Positions 44,792-56,738 of a DNA stretch of 64,000 nt are shown here, one piece after another. The notes beneath the pieces are model-generated. The model saw only the letters and a list, made by a program, of their open reading frames with translations, had not been told where the DNA came from and did not search any database. A program made the translations under genes and the position numbers. The DNA comes from Tetragonia tetragonoides. Lineage: Eukaryota; Streptophyta; Magnoliopsida; Caryophyllales; Aizoaceae. The stretch covers positions 15,299,501 to 15,363,500 of the forward strand of contig CM076143.1 of assembly GCA_038025085.1 (NCBI GenBank), read 5' to 3'. The first letter of the stretch is position 1. Each line of letters begins with the position of its first letter.

Positions 44792-46111
44792 TCAAACTGG
44801 TTGCTCTTCGTAGGTGAGTGTGTCATCTAACACTACCTTTTCACGATTCAGCACATGACTTGGATCATGGTGATACCTCTTAAGTTGTGACACGTGGAAC
44901 ACATCGTGAACTTGCTCCAAATCCATAGGCATTGCAAGCCTATAAGCGACCTCTTCAATTCTTTCAAGAATCTCATAGGGTCCAATATACTTTGGGCTAA
45001 GCTTCCCTTTGCGTCCAAATCTCATTACTCCACGAGTAGGTGATACTTTGAGAAGTACCTTCTCACCAACTTGGAATTCCTCCATACGTCGATGTTGATC
45101 TGCATAGTCTTTCTGTCTATCTTGTGCAGCTTTCATCTTCTCTTGGACAAGTTTCGCTTGGCCCACAGTCTCTTGGATAAAACCCGGACCCAAAGCAAAG
45201 GTCTCACTTATGTCGTTCCAACATGTAGGAGATCGACATTTCCTTCCATACAGCGCCTCGTAAGGTGCTCTACCAATACTCGCATGGTAGCTATTGTTGT
45301 AGGAGAACTCAATCAAAGGCAAGCTCTTCTCCCGAGAGTCCTTCATCTCTAGAGCACAAGCTCTCAACATGTCCTCCAATGTCTGAATAGTACGCTCCGT
45401 TTGACCATCTGTCGCAGGATGAAATATCGTACTAAACTTCAACTTTGTACCAAAAGCATTCTGCAGTTTATCCCAAAAGTTGGACAAGAATCTCGTATCC
45501 CTGTCTGACACAATGTCTTTAGGCACTCCATGTAACCTTAAGATTTCTTTCACCTAAGCTTCAGCGAGTTGGTCCATCGACCAAGTCTTTTTCATTGCAA
45601 TGAAACTTGCCGTTTTTGTCAGTCGATCGACAATAACCCAAATAGTGTCCTTACCGGACCTCGTTTTTGGTAATCCAGTCACGAAATGCATCGAAATTGA
45701 ATCTCATTTCCATCCAGAAATTTCCAGTGATTGAACAAGACCTCCAGGCCTCCTGTGTTCAATCTTCACCTTTTGACAAGTAAGACACGTTGCCACATAC
45801 TCAGCACATTCTCGCTTCATGTTTGTCCACCAAAACTGAAGTTTCAAGTCTTTGTACAGCTTATCACCACCTGGGTGAACAGAATACGCAGTTCCATGCG
45901 CCTTATCAAGAATCGTTCTCTTCAGCTCGGCGTTGTTTGGTACACGCAAACGCCCTTTCATCTTGATCGTACCATTATCAAGGATCTCATAATCAGGATG
46001 CTTCCCATCCTTGATCTTGACATGTAACTCCTCTAGAAACGGGTCATGAACTTGCAACTGTCGAGTCTCATCATAGATCGACGGTCGCATTACAAGTGCA
46101 TTCAGCAACAC
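44792..46111 (-). pseudogene. chromovirus integrase
   Basis: Zinc finger: the histidine side within GTAYSVHPGGDKLYKDLK, then CLTCQKVK. Core: first acidic position reads SMHFVTGLPKT (usually MDFV), so the first Asp is His. The second Asp is within [11 protein letters not shown] and the Glu within [13 protein letters not shown]. The C-terminal part has the GPYEILERI and [10 protein letters not shown] motifs. One in-frame stop lies near 45,556 and another near 45,704. Same frame throughout. Confidence 0.88.
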
Positions 46112-46135
46112 TGCAGTCTCACCTTGTTGAACAAC

Positions 46136-46635
46136 TTATAAGTCCAACCTTCTGAATTCCTCACACAAGTCATATGGTAGCACCATCATGTTATTCACAG
46201 TGTGTGAAGTCTTCCTACTCAACCCATCAGCCACTACATTGGCCTTTCCCTCGTGATACTGAATATCCAGATCGTACTCGGATATCAACTCGAGCCATCT
46301 CCGTTGCCTCATATTCAACTCCTTTTGAGTGAAGATATACTTCAAACTCTTGTGATCTGTAAAGATCTTGCAATGAGCTCCACACAAGTAATGCCTCCAG
46401 ATTTTCAAGGCAAACATTACGGCAGCTAACTCCATGTATGAGTAGGGTAATTCTTCTTATGCACTTTCAACGGGCGAGTGGCATAAACAACCACCTTGCC
46501 ATTTTGCATAAGTACACACCCCAACCCATTCTTAGATGCATCGCTATACACCTCAAACCCTTCCGTTCCAGACGGTAAAGTCAAAACTGGTGCCGTTGTC
46601 GACCTCTTTTTAAGCTCTATGGAAAGGTTCTTCAC
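46136..46635 (-). pseudogene. chromovirus RNase H
   Basis: Blocks [19 protein letters not shown], then [20 protein letters not shown] and [17 protein letters not shown], the acidic catalytic positions of gypsy RNase H. A frameshift lies near 46,430 and another near 46,615, so this is in at least two frames. Confidence 0.88.
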
Positions 46636-47347
46636 ATTGTTCAGTCCACTTATACTTCATCTCCTTTTTCATCAAATTTGTGATAGGTCTAGCTATCTTG
46701 GAGAAGTCTTGCACAAATCTCCTATAATAGCCAGCCAATCCGAGGAAACTTCGTACCTCAGTCACACTCTTCGGAGCAGGCCAATCCATGATAGCCCGAA
46801 TCTTAGAAGGATCAACGGAAACTCCTTCTTTAGAGATAATGTGGTAAAGAAAAGCAACACTCTCTAGCCAAAACTCACATTTTGAGAGTTCAGCGTACAA
46901 CTTCTCATTCCGTAACACCTCCAAGACAATCCTCAAATGTCTTGCGTGTTCCTCCTTGTCCTTCGAATACACCAAAATGTCATCGATAAACACGACCACA
47001 AAACTATCCAGATATGGTGTAAAGGTGTTAGTCATCATCTCCATAAACTTGGCAGGTGTATTAGTTAACCCAAATGGCATAACAGTAAACTCATAATGCC
47101 CATACCTTGTCCTAAAGCCAGTTTTCGCAATGTCGACCTCATCAATCCTCGGTTGATGATAACCAGACAGCAAATCCACCTTCGAAAACACTCCAGCCCC
47201 TTGGAGTTGATGAAACAGGTCTTCAATCCTAGGTAAAGGATACCTATTCTTGACAGTGACCTTGTTCAACTCATGATAGTCAATGCAAAGACGCAGACTA
47301 CCATCCTTCTTACGCATGAATAAAACTGGTGCGCCCCACGGCGACAC
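46610..47347 (-). pseudogene. chromovirus reverse transcriptase
   Basis: Contains [35 protein letters not shown], then [18 protein letters not shown] (catalytic F-I-D-D in place of the common YIDD or FIDD) and [19 protein letters not shown]. The domain is largely intact, but it joins the protease frame through a frameshift at about 47,340. Confidence 0.92.
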
Positions 47348-48381
47348 ACTAGGTGAATGTACCCTTTTTCTAAGAATTCCTCCAATTTCTCCTTTAGCTC
47401 TTTCATCTCTAAAGGTGCCATTCTATACGGTGCCCTCGAAATCGGGCCTGTTCCAGGAATCAGGTCAATCTGAAATACAGTATCCATCACTGGTGGCATA
47501 CCACGAATCTCCTTAGGAAACACATCCGGAAACTCATTGACCATATCAATCTTTGAGATTTCCTCGTCTATTCCCTCTACATTCTGAATGTGACACAAAA
47601 ATCCCTCACACCCCTTCTCTAAGTGCTTCTTTGCCACTAGCATTGAAATAATCACAAGTCCTCCCTTAGTGACAATTCCTTTATAAGAGATTCTATTACC
47701 TCTACGCCCTTTCAGTGATATCTTTTGTTCACTACAATTGATTCTTGCTTTATACTTGCTAAGCCAATTCATACCCAAAATAACATCAAAATCTCCCAAT
47801 TGGAACTCAATCAGGTTTGCAGGCAATTCAGACATTGCAATGTTCACACGAACATTGGGATGCACTACTTTACACAATACCACCTCTCCAGAAGGAGTGG
47901 CAATACTAGTCTCTAAAGACTCCACTACTCCCATCCCATGTTTCTTAACAAAGTTTTCAGATATGAATGAATGTGATGCTCCATAATCAAATAATACATA
48001 GGCAGACAAAGAATTTATAAGAAACGTACCAGTCACCACATTGTTTGCTGCATCAGCATGTACTTGATTCATCACAAACAAACGACCTCCATTTCTGTTC
48101 TGGTTGCCATTATTGTTCAGAACATTTCCAACCTGTCCATTCAGCCCATTATGTCGATTACCACCATGGTTGTTCCCGTTTTGACCCTGAATTGCAGGAG
48201 CTTGAACATTGTTGTTGCCCCCACCGTTGTTCACGATCTTGCCCTTCTGAGGACAATCTAAAGAACGATACCCCAACTCTTGACAAGTGTAGCATCTAAA
48301 CTTTATTTCCAGCACAATCAACCCCTGGGTGATTCTTATTGCACTTCTTGCAAATGCAGGATTTGCCTTTCCAACCTCCAT
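47266..48381 (-). pseudogene. chromovirus zinc knuckle and protease
   Basis: CYTCQELGYRSLDC is a CCHC knuckle whose histidine is Tyr. Further on YVLFDYGASHSFISE is the aspartic protease site with DYG in place of DSG. Both changes should abolish function. The frame ends at 47,266, after passing the frameshift into reverse transcriptase. Confidence 0.87.
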
Positions 48382-48383
48382 TA

Positions 48384-48461
48384 TTACGATGCCATTTTCA
48401 TTGTCATTCTTGCCATTTCCATTCTTGAAATTCCCACCCTCATTGTGGTTATTCCCTTTGC

Positions 48462-48492
<31 letters not shown>

Positions 48493-48539
48493 GGTTGTTC
48501 TTGTTGTTGTTGTTGTTGTTGTTGTGGTTGTTGTTGTGG

Positions 48540-48605
<66 letters not shown>

Positions 48606-48645
48606 TTGTTGTGGTGGTGGTGGTGGTTGTTGGTGGTGGTGGTGG

Positions 48646-48707
<62 letters not shown>

Positions 48708-49566
48708 GCTGCTGCTGTTGTTGTTGTTGTTGTTGTTGTTGTTGTGATTGTTCCCTCCCCGGAACTTTTCCTTCTTCTCACCACCACTACTCTGATGGTC
48801 GTCAAACTTTCTCTTTTTCCCAGTCACCTCCTCTCTGTGCTTAAAAACCGCAGCTTGGTTCGCAGCATGATTGCAAACCTCTTGCATGGTCTGACACTTA
48901 TAACCTCCAAAAGACTCACGAATGGTCCAATACAACCCATTCTGGAATCTACGGGCCCTATGCTGTTCCGTAGGGACTAACCCTCCTGCAAAACGAGCTA
49001 GGTCGTCAAACTTTTTTGCATACTCCTGAACAGTCATCCTTCCTTGGATAAGGTTCAAGAACTCGTTATACTTCTGGTCCTGGAGATACTCTAGGTAGAA
49101 CTCCTCTCTAAGGACTGTTTTGAACATTTCCCAATTAAAACCCTGTCGAGCTCTAATAGATGTGCCATTGGTTGTCCACCAACAATCTGCCTTCTTCCGG
49201 AATAGATAGACAGCACTGTCTACTTTAAGTGCCTCCAGATACCCAGTTATCGCGAAGATTTTCTCTAAATCCCGCGTCCAAACGTTGAGAAGTACGGGAT
49301 CCCGGCCCCCCTAAAACACAGGCGGATTATGCCCTTTAATCTTCTTAGACACTGAGGCAAAATCGTCACCTCCAGCTACCCTAGTATCTTCCCTCTACAT
49401 CATCTGCGCAATGAATGCATTGGATTGTTCCATAGCTTGTTGCGACTGTGCAAGCTGCGCCAACAAAGCTTGCGTCATTTCCTCTCCATTCCCCACGTTG
49501 TTATTGTTATCCCCCATCGAACTGGTAGACTCCTCAGCTCTTTGTCTATTTCTTCTAGGTGGCATC
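48384..49566 (-). pseudogene. chromovirus gag with Asn/Gln expansion
   Basis: Starts MPPRRNRQRAEESTSS at 49,566, a typical Tekay start, with in-frame stops near 49,398 and 49,312. From 49,127 it reads MFKTVLREEFYLEYLQDQKY and MTVQEYAKKFDDLARFAGGL, the retrotransposon gag core. Between about 48,744 and 48,463 a trinucleotide array encodes about 90 residues of mostly Asn and Gln, far longer than the usual linker before the zinc knuckle. Confidence 0.88.
48463..48744. repeat. (GTT/TTG/CTG/GTG)n trinucleotide array in gag
   Basis: About 280 bp of nearly pure trinucleotide repeat with interspersed GTG and CTG units. It produces long homopolymeric frames on both strands, all artefacts except the gag frame. 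Confidence 0.95.
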
Positions 49567-50065
49567 TAGCAACCTAAAGGATCAACAAAAGCAAAAGAAA
49601 AGGGTATTAGCTACCCATGCCACACTCATGTGCGATAACCACAATTAACATATACACTTGACTCATATAAATGTTTCAATAGCCAACTAGGGCTCTAGGC
49701 TCTTATTCCATTCAAGCATGGCCTTATCACACTCTTGCGTACAAGCAAGTTCAAGGTTTCAATAGACTTTGTTCTTTCTCAATAATAAACAATTCACAAT
49801 CATATGAAACATTCATGCATTTTTCACATAGGCGCTTTCACAATACTCAGGCTCCAAATAGCAAGTAAATAACACATTTCTTAGCAAAAATTCCATCTCA
49901 TAAATCAAATAATCAAGTATTTGTTCTCAAAATGAGTGCTTGCCAAACCAAGCCTCAATAGCATGAAGTAAAGCAAAAATTTAACATTCTAAACAAAATG
50001 TCAAAATAAATGGCTCGCAGGCCCAAATTAAGTCTTGAATAGTTTATTCCAAATAAAACTAAGAA
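49567..50065 (-). other. Spacer between extra frame and gag of the chromovirus
   Basis: About 500 bp without an open reading frame or recognised motif. Confidence 0.6.
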
Positions 50066-50750
50066 TCACGCTCCTCTCGCGCGGTTCCTCAAAGGATAGC
50101 GACACACATGTGTCACTTGGATCTCATCCATCCCCTCCTCTTTTTCTATTGGTTCCTCCTCTTCTTCTGGATCCTCCTCCTCTTCAGTAGGGGTCCTTGG
50201 CTCATTGGGCTTGCCATTCAAGCCTATGGGCCAATATCTCACAGCGCTAGGTCTAGATGACCTTGTAGGAACCTCAGGAATAGTAGGCGAAGACTCCTCC
50301 TCGACCGTAGCCTTTTCGGCCTCCTCAGCGAAGTACTCCTTCTCGAACGCCAGTGCTCGATCTAAGTCAGCTTCTGCCTCCTCTTGGGTCATTGGGTTGT
50401 CCACCTCAAGCAATGGATCACCCCCTCCAGCGTTCTCCACGTACACCTCGTAGGGGTCTCTAAGCATATCTGGGTACGCCTCGTCCCATGCGTATGCCCT
50501 TATCATCAAGGACTCCAATGTCTCCAGATAGGGGTAGTCCCTATCGTACTTCATCTCCCAATCCACTAGCCAGTCGTCTTGGAATCGACGCCATTTGGCT
50601 GTCGTGTAGCCAAAGCTTTTGATAAAGTAGAAGACCTTCATCTTTTCCGAGCGTATCGAAGATTGAACATCAAGGCGCTCATTGTACTGCATGAATACTT
50701 CTCGCACAAGATCAAAGTATTCCTCCAAGCGGCCTCCCTCATAGCGGAGT
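50066..50750 (-). CDS. Extra open frame upstream of chromovirus gag, N-terminally cut
   Basis: About 220 codons open from near 50,750 to a stop at 50,066, without a clear ATG at its head because the element is cut at 50,756. The N-terminal half is Tyr/Trp/Asp-rich (YFDLVREVFMQYNERL, then WRRFQDDWLVDWEMKYDRDY), the C-terminal half very acidic (TPTEEEEDPEEEEEPIEKEE), ending HVCRYPLRNRARGA. It is uninterrupted although gag and pol next to it are broken. Chromoviruses usually carry no such gene. Family not recognised; it could be an accessory ORF or a captured host fragment. Confidence 0.55.
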
Positions 50751-50756
50751 TGTCTT

Positions 50757-52415
50757 ACTATTAAAGTTTACAAAACGTAACCTCAGAAAAGTGAATGAAA
50801 ATTTTAATTTGGGATTGATGTAGTAGTAGACTAGACACAAAATAACTCTTTGAGAAGGTGGAGATAGGATTTCATTATATTATCACAATCCTATTTAAAA
50901 TACAAATGTATTTTTCGTACGGAAGACAACTCTTACATTAAATTTTTCTACACAAGCAATTCCTCACATTAAGGCTAAAACATCAAAAAGAAAAAAATAT
51001 ATATATACTATTAGCCCTCACACATCCCCCTCCCACCACTTAAAAAAGAATAAAAAGAAAAATATTTGTTACCATTACAATTTTATTCTCACAAGAGTCA
51101 CAACACATAAGGAAGATGTGAGAACGCACCTAATAAGGAAAACTGACAAAGTTTTAGCAATTGCAATAAATGTTAAGATATTAGGCAAGTGATTATTTTA
51201 AGGAAAGGACTGCACACACATTTAAATATTGGAAAAAATTGGTAAGAATTCAAAACAAAGACAAAAAAAGAATGAAGGCCTAAGATACTGTAACAAATCC
51301 TATTTAAAATACAAATGTAGGTTTTTGTGTGGTGCTTTTAAAAGTCCAATCCAAGACCGCTTCCTTAATTTCCACCTATAAAATTTTAATATGGTTTGAG
51401 TATTCAGTTGTTACTCTCCGCACAACACATAAAATTTTTTTGAGATCACACCTAAATATTTGCTAACTCAATATGGAAACAAGCACATAACAAAATAAAA
51501 AGAAAATAATCAAAAGATCATGAAACGTGATCTATGAATATAGAAGATTTTTTCCTTATACAATTACCCATATTAGTCTCGTTATTCATGTCCCTTTGAT
51601 TTCTCTCCTTTACGTCCTTTCCCTTCCATTTAAAAGCTAAAAAGTAAAAACGAAATATATAAAAGATCAAACTATAAGTGCAATTTTCATATTTGATAGC
51701 AACTACAATGGGAAAGAAATATTGGAGAATATGTTAGGATATAAAATTAGTTGAGAATATTCTAAATATATATTAGAAGGTTGTCATAATATCTAAATTA
51801 TTCTAGAATAATATCATATAATCTTATATATTGTAATACCATATATATGAGGCTTATACCTCTATATATATGGTCGTTTATATCATTAATATAATCAAGC
51901 AATTGTGTATGATTCATATTATTTACATATTGGAAAATTTGTTAGGAAATAAAATTAGTTGAGGATATTCTATATATATATTAGAAGATTGTGATAATAT
52001 CTAAATTATTCTAGAATAATATCATATGGTCTAATTTATTGTATTACCATATATATGAGGCTTATACCTCTATATATATGGTCGTTTATATCATTAATAT
52101 ACTCAAGTAATTGTGTGTGGTTCATATTATTTACATGGTATTAGAGCAGCTACTGGGGGTGTTTGGATGTTGGCTTGTGGGGTGGCTTTTGGCAAAATTG
52201 GATGTTTGACCAGTCCACCATCCAATATTGGTGTTTAGATGTTAGCTTATGAGATTGGCTTTAGGGTTTACACAAGCCTACTTTTGAAAACCAAGGAGGT
52301 TGGCTTGTGGGTATTGGCTGGTGGCATTAATGTAGTCCAATGACATAATAGTCCAAAACTTGCATTTATTTACTTCTATGCCATCAAAATCCTCATTCAT
52401 ATGAATGTCCTTATT
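50757..52415. repeat. Duplicated flank, right copy
   Basis: Begins ACTATTAAAGTTTACAAAACG and follows the left copy (39,788 onward) closely, including the tandem LTR pair, the primer site and the MITE start. It joins the chromovirus interior at 50,756, a junction not explained by retrotransposition. Confidence 0.88.
51732..52147 (+). mobile_element. TRIM-like tandem LTR pair with primer site, right copy
   Basis: Same structure as 40,826-41,240: TGTTAGG...ATTTACA twice (51,732-51,927 and 51,940-52,135), a 12-bp spacer, then TGGTATTAGAGC at 52,136-52,147. A probable 3' LTR start (ATTGGAGAATATATTAG) lies at about 55,484 beyond the later insertions. Confidence 0.78.
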
Positions 52416-52420
52416 AGTCA

Positions 52421-55236
52421 TGTAACACCCCGAATTTCCGTCTAATTTAAAACCATTTAAAATCACGAGTTGCAGCAAAAAAACCCTAGAAATTTGAAGC
52501 GCTACTGCCGTATTTAATGTTCAAATTAAGTACAAGGCTAGAAAGAAGCCAAATGTTTATATCCCAAACATACATACTAGATAATTAAATTAATAACTAT
52601 CTTTTCCAACTAAACTTAAAACAATTAATCCAAATGAAATAAGAAATACTTAAACTATTAATTCTCATGTAAGAGAATTAATCTCATTACAATAATAAAA
52701 ATCTCAATATTAAAGAAATTCCAACTAAACAATAAAAGTAAATTGTTCTTAGAAGATTTACAATCTTCTTCAGTTGCCTTCCTCTAGCTCAACCACGAGC
52801 TACAAATCCTGTCAATCTACTCCCCCATATAGACGAATTCCATATAGGGTCATCATAGGCCCACCATTGAACAGAATGGACAACAAACACAAGTAAAAAG
52901 AAAAACAACCAATCAGCTACGCTGAGTAATTCATAACCACATAGTCCATTTAAATCTCCAAGTTAAGCCAGCTTGCTTAAAAGAAAATGATCATGCTTTA
53001 AGAAAATAAAAGATAACATGCTTTAATTTAACAACACGTATAAACACCAAATAAGAAATTCATTATTTATTATTATCCATTAGCCAAGTTCATTAGAGAC
53101 AAGAGAATCGCATGAATGTCAGAACCAAATCGCAGAAGGCTCAATAGAATCAAAAGTCCTGTGAATAATGGCAGAGAGGGATCAATCGTCCCGGAGTATA
53201 GATTACTCCCGAATTACTTCTAGATGTTCTTAAGTATGCATACCCTCTCTCAACCCTTAGGTTTACATGAAGAACAGTTTCACAATTAAAACTTCACTTG
53301 CCCAATTGCTCATTGTATGGATACAAGCTTTAACCAAATACATTGGGGCCATAACCAATGAAACCCACTCAATGTACCAATTGACATTCCATTCGCTCCC
53401 ATTGGTGGATCCATTACCAAAGAAATCTTAATTCTCAATTTATCAATTTGAAGGTGATCACATAGTCAAGTAAATCACATAATCTTGGCAATTCTCAAGT
53501 AACAAGATATGGTTACCATTTCTGATGGCAATGTTACATGAAGGGCATCTAGGCCTCAATTCATAACTACCTAGTTCAATACCTTTAAATAGGTTCCAAT
53601 AGTCAAAGTTCATTTTAACTTATTGAAGTAACATGCTTCTAACATGAATCCACATGCTTACCAACATGATACAAAAATAGCAATACAAGCTATATTCCAA
53701 TTGAACAATTATTAACATAATTTTCGTTCAATAAACATAATAAATCATGCATCTCCTCACATGAATATCAAAAAGTAGGCATTGCTACACAAAGTGAATT
53801 TCCAACATGTAACATGCATTCACTAACATAATTCTATACGAATTATTATAAGAAAATAAATATCAATTATCCCTTTTCCAAATTACTCACAAGTCCAAAT
53901 ATGAATTAACATTTCCAATTCAATACTAGACATAAATTTACGACAATGAATTGCATAATTCATCTAGACATGAATTACCTTTAGCAATAAGGCAAGTCAC
54001 GACAATTTAACGTAGGCTCCTTACGTTCACGTGCAGACGTGGCAGTCAACGGGCCCTAACAAATCCACAACACACCAATAGGCAATACTTTGACTTCTAA
54101 ACCTCTTTATTAAACTTTAAAGATGATTTAGTACCCTTAATTAAAATAATTAAGTTGCTGAAAATTTTCAGTTACTCATGCATGCTCAAAGTTTTCAAAA
54201 TTCAATTTACATAAACTAAATTAGGAAACTTTCCAAAAGTTTAAAACAAGTCAACAAGTCAAAACAAGCCAACCAAAACACCACCAACATCAACCACCAC
54301 CGCCACTGACCACCATCCAGCGGTCGCGATGGTCGTGACAGTCACGGCTGGAAGCCGTGCGCTGTTCACGGCCTGGCCGTGTTCAGCCAACCCGAAACCT
54401 TTTTTTTTTTTTATCAATTTTAATAAATCCAAATCTAAACTAAACCTGAATAATTTATAAATTTCCAGATTTAATTAAACACAAGATTTCACCTTTAAAT
54501 TCAACCTTTTGATTCAAATTCAATAAAACATTAAACCCAACCCCAATCATAATTCTAACATACAAATAGTAGAATCTAGCAAACCCTAGGCAATACATAA
54601 AATTAGGGTTTACTCATACAAACTAGGGTTTTATCAAATTAATGAATTTGAATTAAGAATACACTTTTAATTAATCAAAAGGCATTAAAAACACTTACTT
54701 GGAATCAAAAAGGTTTAAACTTGAGCAAGAGGATGAATTGTAGAAGAGTGTGGAATTTCTCTTTCTTTTTCCTCCTGTGTGTCGTTCGTGAGTTTTGAGA
54801 GAGAGAAAGATGAGTGACTTTTTTTGTTTTGTCTAGGTTAAGTTGATGAGTGAGGAAGTTGACTCCAATTAGGAAACCAAATCCCTAATTCTACTACTTC
54901 CTTTTCTCCTCCAACTTCCTAAACTAACACCCAGTCAAACCCTCCCAAAATCCACTCTTTTAGGAAAAGATTTTTCACAAAATAAAAACTGATCTTGCCC
55001 CCATATTTTCGGCTTTGGCTGAAAATAATGGCCTCAATTAGGCCTTAATTATTTTCGGATTAAGCCCAATTGTTTAATTTATTTTGGCCCAATTAATTTA
55101 ATTAGATCCAAAACAAACCCATACATTAATTAGGCATTTTAATTCATGAGCCCAATTAATATTTTAAATCCAAAAATTTCTTTTTTCTTTTTAAGTAATT
55201 ATTATTCTAAAATGAATAATAATACGAGGTATTACA
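52421..55236 (-). mobile_element. Solo chromovirus LTR with perfect TSD
   Basis: 2,816 bp, TGTAACACCCC...GAGGTATTACA, flanked by AGTCA on both sides (52,416-52,420 and 55,237-55,241). It closely resembles the LTR at 41,514-44,330, with scattered substitutions and short indels. No internal region is present, so this copy has been reduced to a solo LTR by LTR-LTR recombination or came from a solo allele. Confidence 0.9.
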
Positions 55237-55241
55237 AGTCA

Positions 55242-56132
55242 TTTTACACATAACCAGCTAATGTTACCAAACATCTCTTTCCAGACATCCAATGTTACCA
55301 GCCGGTGAAATCAGCTAATAATACCAGCCATTGACCACCAGCCATCAGCCATCAGCCAATAGCTAATGACACCAGCCAATTGCCAAACAAGGCCACTATC
55401 CTGATAGTCTAAAAACTCTAACTTATGCTACACCACGGGATGGGGACCTTAAACCATCCAGCGGACCATTAATTTTTTTTTTATTGGAGAATATATTAGA
55501 AAATAATATTAGTTCCTAACATATTCTCCAATAAGAAAAAAGGGGAGAAAGGAAGTGCAAGCAATTGTAGATTTGTAGCAATATCGGGAAGTTTTGCGGA
55601 AAAATTTGTCGTCATTTTAGCTTATAAAATGCAATAGGCCAAAAAATTGCAAGAAAGAAAGTAAATTAAACCCAATGTAGAAAAAGATTACCGGTGATCA
55701 ACCAAAAATATAAAAAATAAAAAAAGAAAGAACAAAAGAAAGAAAGAGAGATTATGTGTGCAGCAGCAACTATGTACCAAATCCTTCTACCTTATAAATG
55801 GCAATAGTGAAAATCTTTTTTTATATCTATAACTCTAGGCCAAAACAATTGAAGATATCTTCGACTTTTCTTTTTACTATTTCCGGACAATATAATGTGA
55901 GAAATGTTTTATATTGATGATTAAGTGATTGTAGTATGAATGCAATACTTTGTTATGAGTCCCACATCAAAGAAAGAAGAGAAAGATTGAGCAATGAATA
56001 CGAAAGCAAGTTAGAGTTGCATCCCTGCTTTCGCATCAAAAAATGTGGAAGCAAGTTACTACTTACTTGGCCTTTGGCTAAGATTAAGAAGGTCCACTTC
56101 TGATAGCTTGCTTTGATGGCCTTCAAGACTCA
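55242..56132. other. Right part of MITE and TRIM, then AT-rich DNA
   Basis: 55,242-55,395 is rich in ACCAGCCA/AGCTAAT words and ends in the MITE terminus partner. 55,480-55,535 has an inverted pair ATTGGAGAATAT / ATATTCTCCAAT around a truncated TRIM LTR start. The rest is AT-rich without a gene. Confidence 0.55.
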
Positions 56133-56250
<118 letters not shown>

Positions 56251-56532
56251 GCCCTCAAGATAAAATGTGGCAAATATATTATAATATATAATCAATATAA
56301 ATACAAAAAAGTAATTTATTATGTGTAATAAGTCGTTGATAAATGATTGAATCACAATTCACAAATACTATCAAAAGAAGAAAAAAAAGTTGAATCGGAA
56401 ATAATAAAGAAAATTGAGTACTAGAATAGGGGGTCGACGTAGAGTAAATATAATGTAAAAAGTAATTATTATTGTGTTCAACTCACAATAAAAGCGACAA
56501 AGTAAATAATAATCCAGTTGTTACGACCAATG

Positions 56533-56626
56533 AGTCCCACATCGAAAAAGGAGGTGATGGATATACCATATATAAAAGTAGAGTCAAGGTAAGATCAAAG
56601 CACAAGTTTTCTTGCGGCCTTTTTTT
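56533..56626 (+). promoter_or_regulatory. snRNA-type USE, TATA box and T-run terminator
   Basis: AGTCCCACATCG (56,533-56,544) is an exact match to the plant snRNA upstream element. TATATAAAA follows at 56,569-56,577, 24 bp away, the Pol III spacing (Pol II snRNA genes have about 10 bp more). A T7 run at 56,620-56,626 lies only about 20-25 nt beyond the expected start near 56,599. No U6 or U3 sequence is present. It is a promoter relic or part of a dispersed repeat; a tiny transcript is possible but unproven. Confidence 0.4.
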
Positions 56627-56738
56627 AGCTGACATCAAATGTAGTAATGGATCTAATATCTTATACATAGGCATCGTTCCACATTAATGTTCAATTGGTC
56701 ATATATGGCGGTGTTCGTTATTTGATAGAGCCTTTAAG

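Larger units (their letters stand above)
41514..50756 (-). mobile_element. Ty3/gypsy chromovirus (Tekay/Del type), 5' end missing
   Basis: Minus-strand order is an extra frame (50,750-50,066), gag (49,566-48,384), zinc knuckle and protease (48,381), reverse transcriptase, RNase H, integrase and a chromodomain, then polypurine tract and 3' LTR (44,330-41,514). The chromodomain and the GTTTCGAGG.CGAAA plus AAGGGGGG end are typical of Tekay-type chromoviruses. At 50,756 the internal region stops abruptly and joins duplicated flank DNA, so its 5' LTR and primer site are missing. Frameshifts, stops and altered catalytic residues show it is dead. Confidence 0.9.

Noticed and set aside
48280..48980. 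Long poly-Leu/Val/Cys frames on the plus strand
   Set aside because: They are alternative frames of the trinucleotide array inside the minus-strand gag.
50757..55236. A single 4.5 kb LTR as the repeated unit
   Set aside because: The repeated flank does not end in CA or share TSDs at its outer limit, while the inner 2.8 kb unit has TG...CA ends and AGTCA on both sides.
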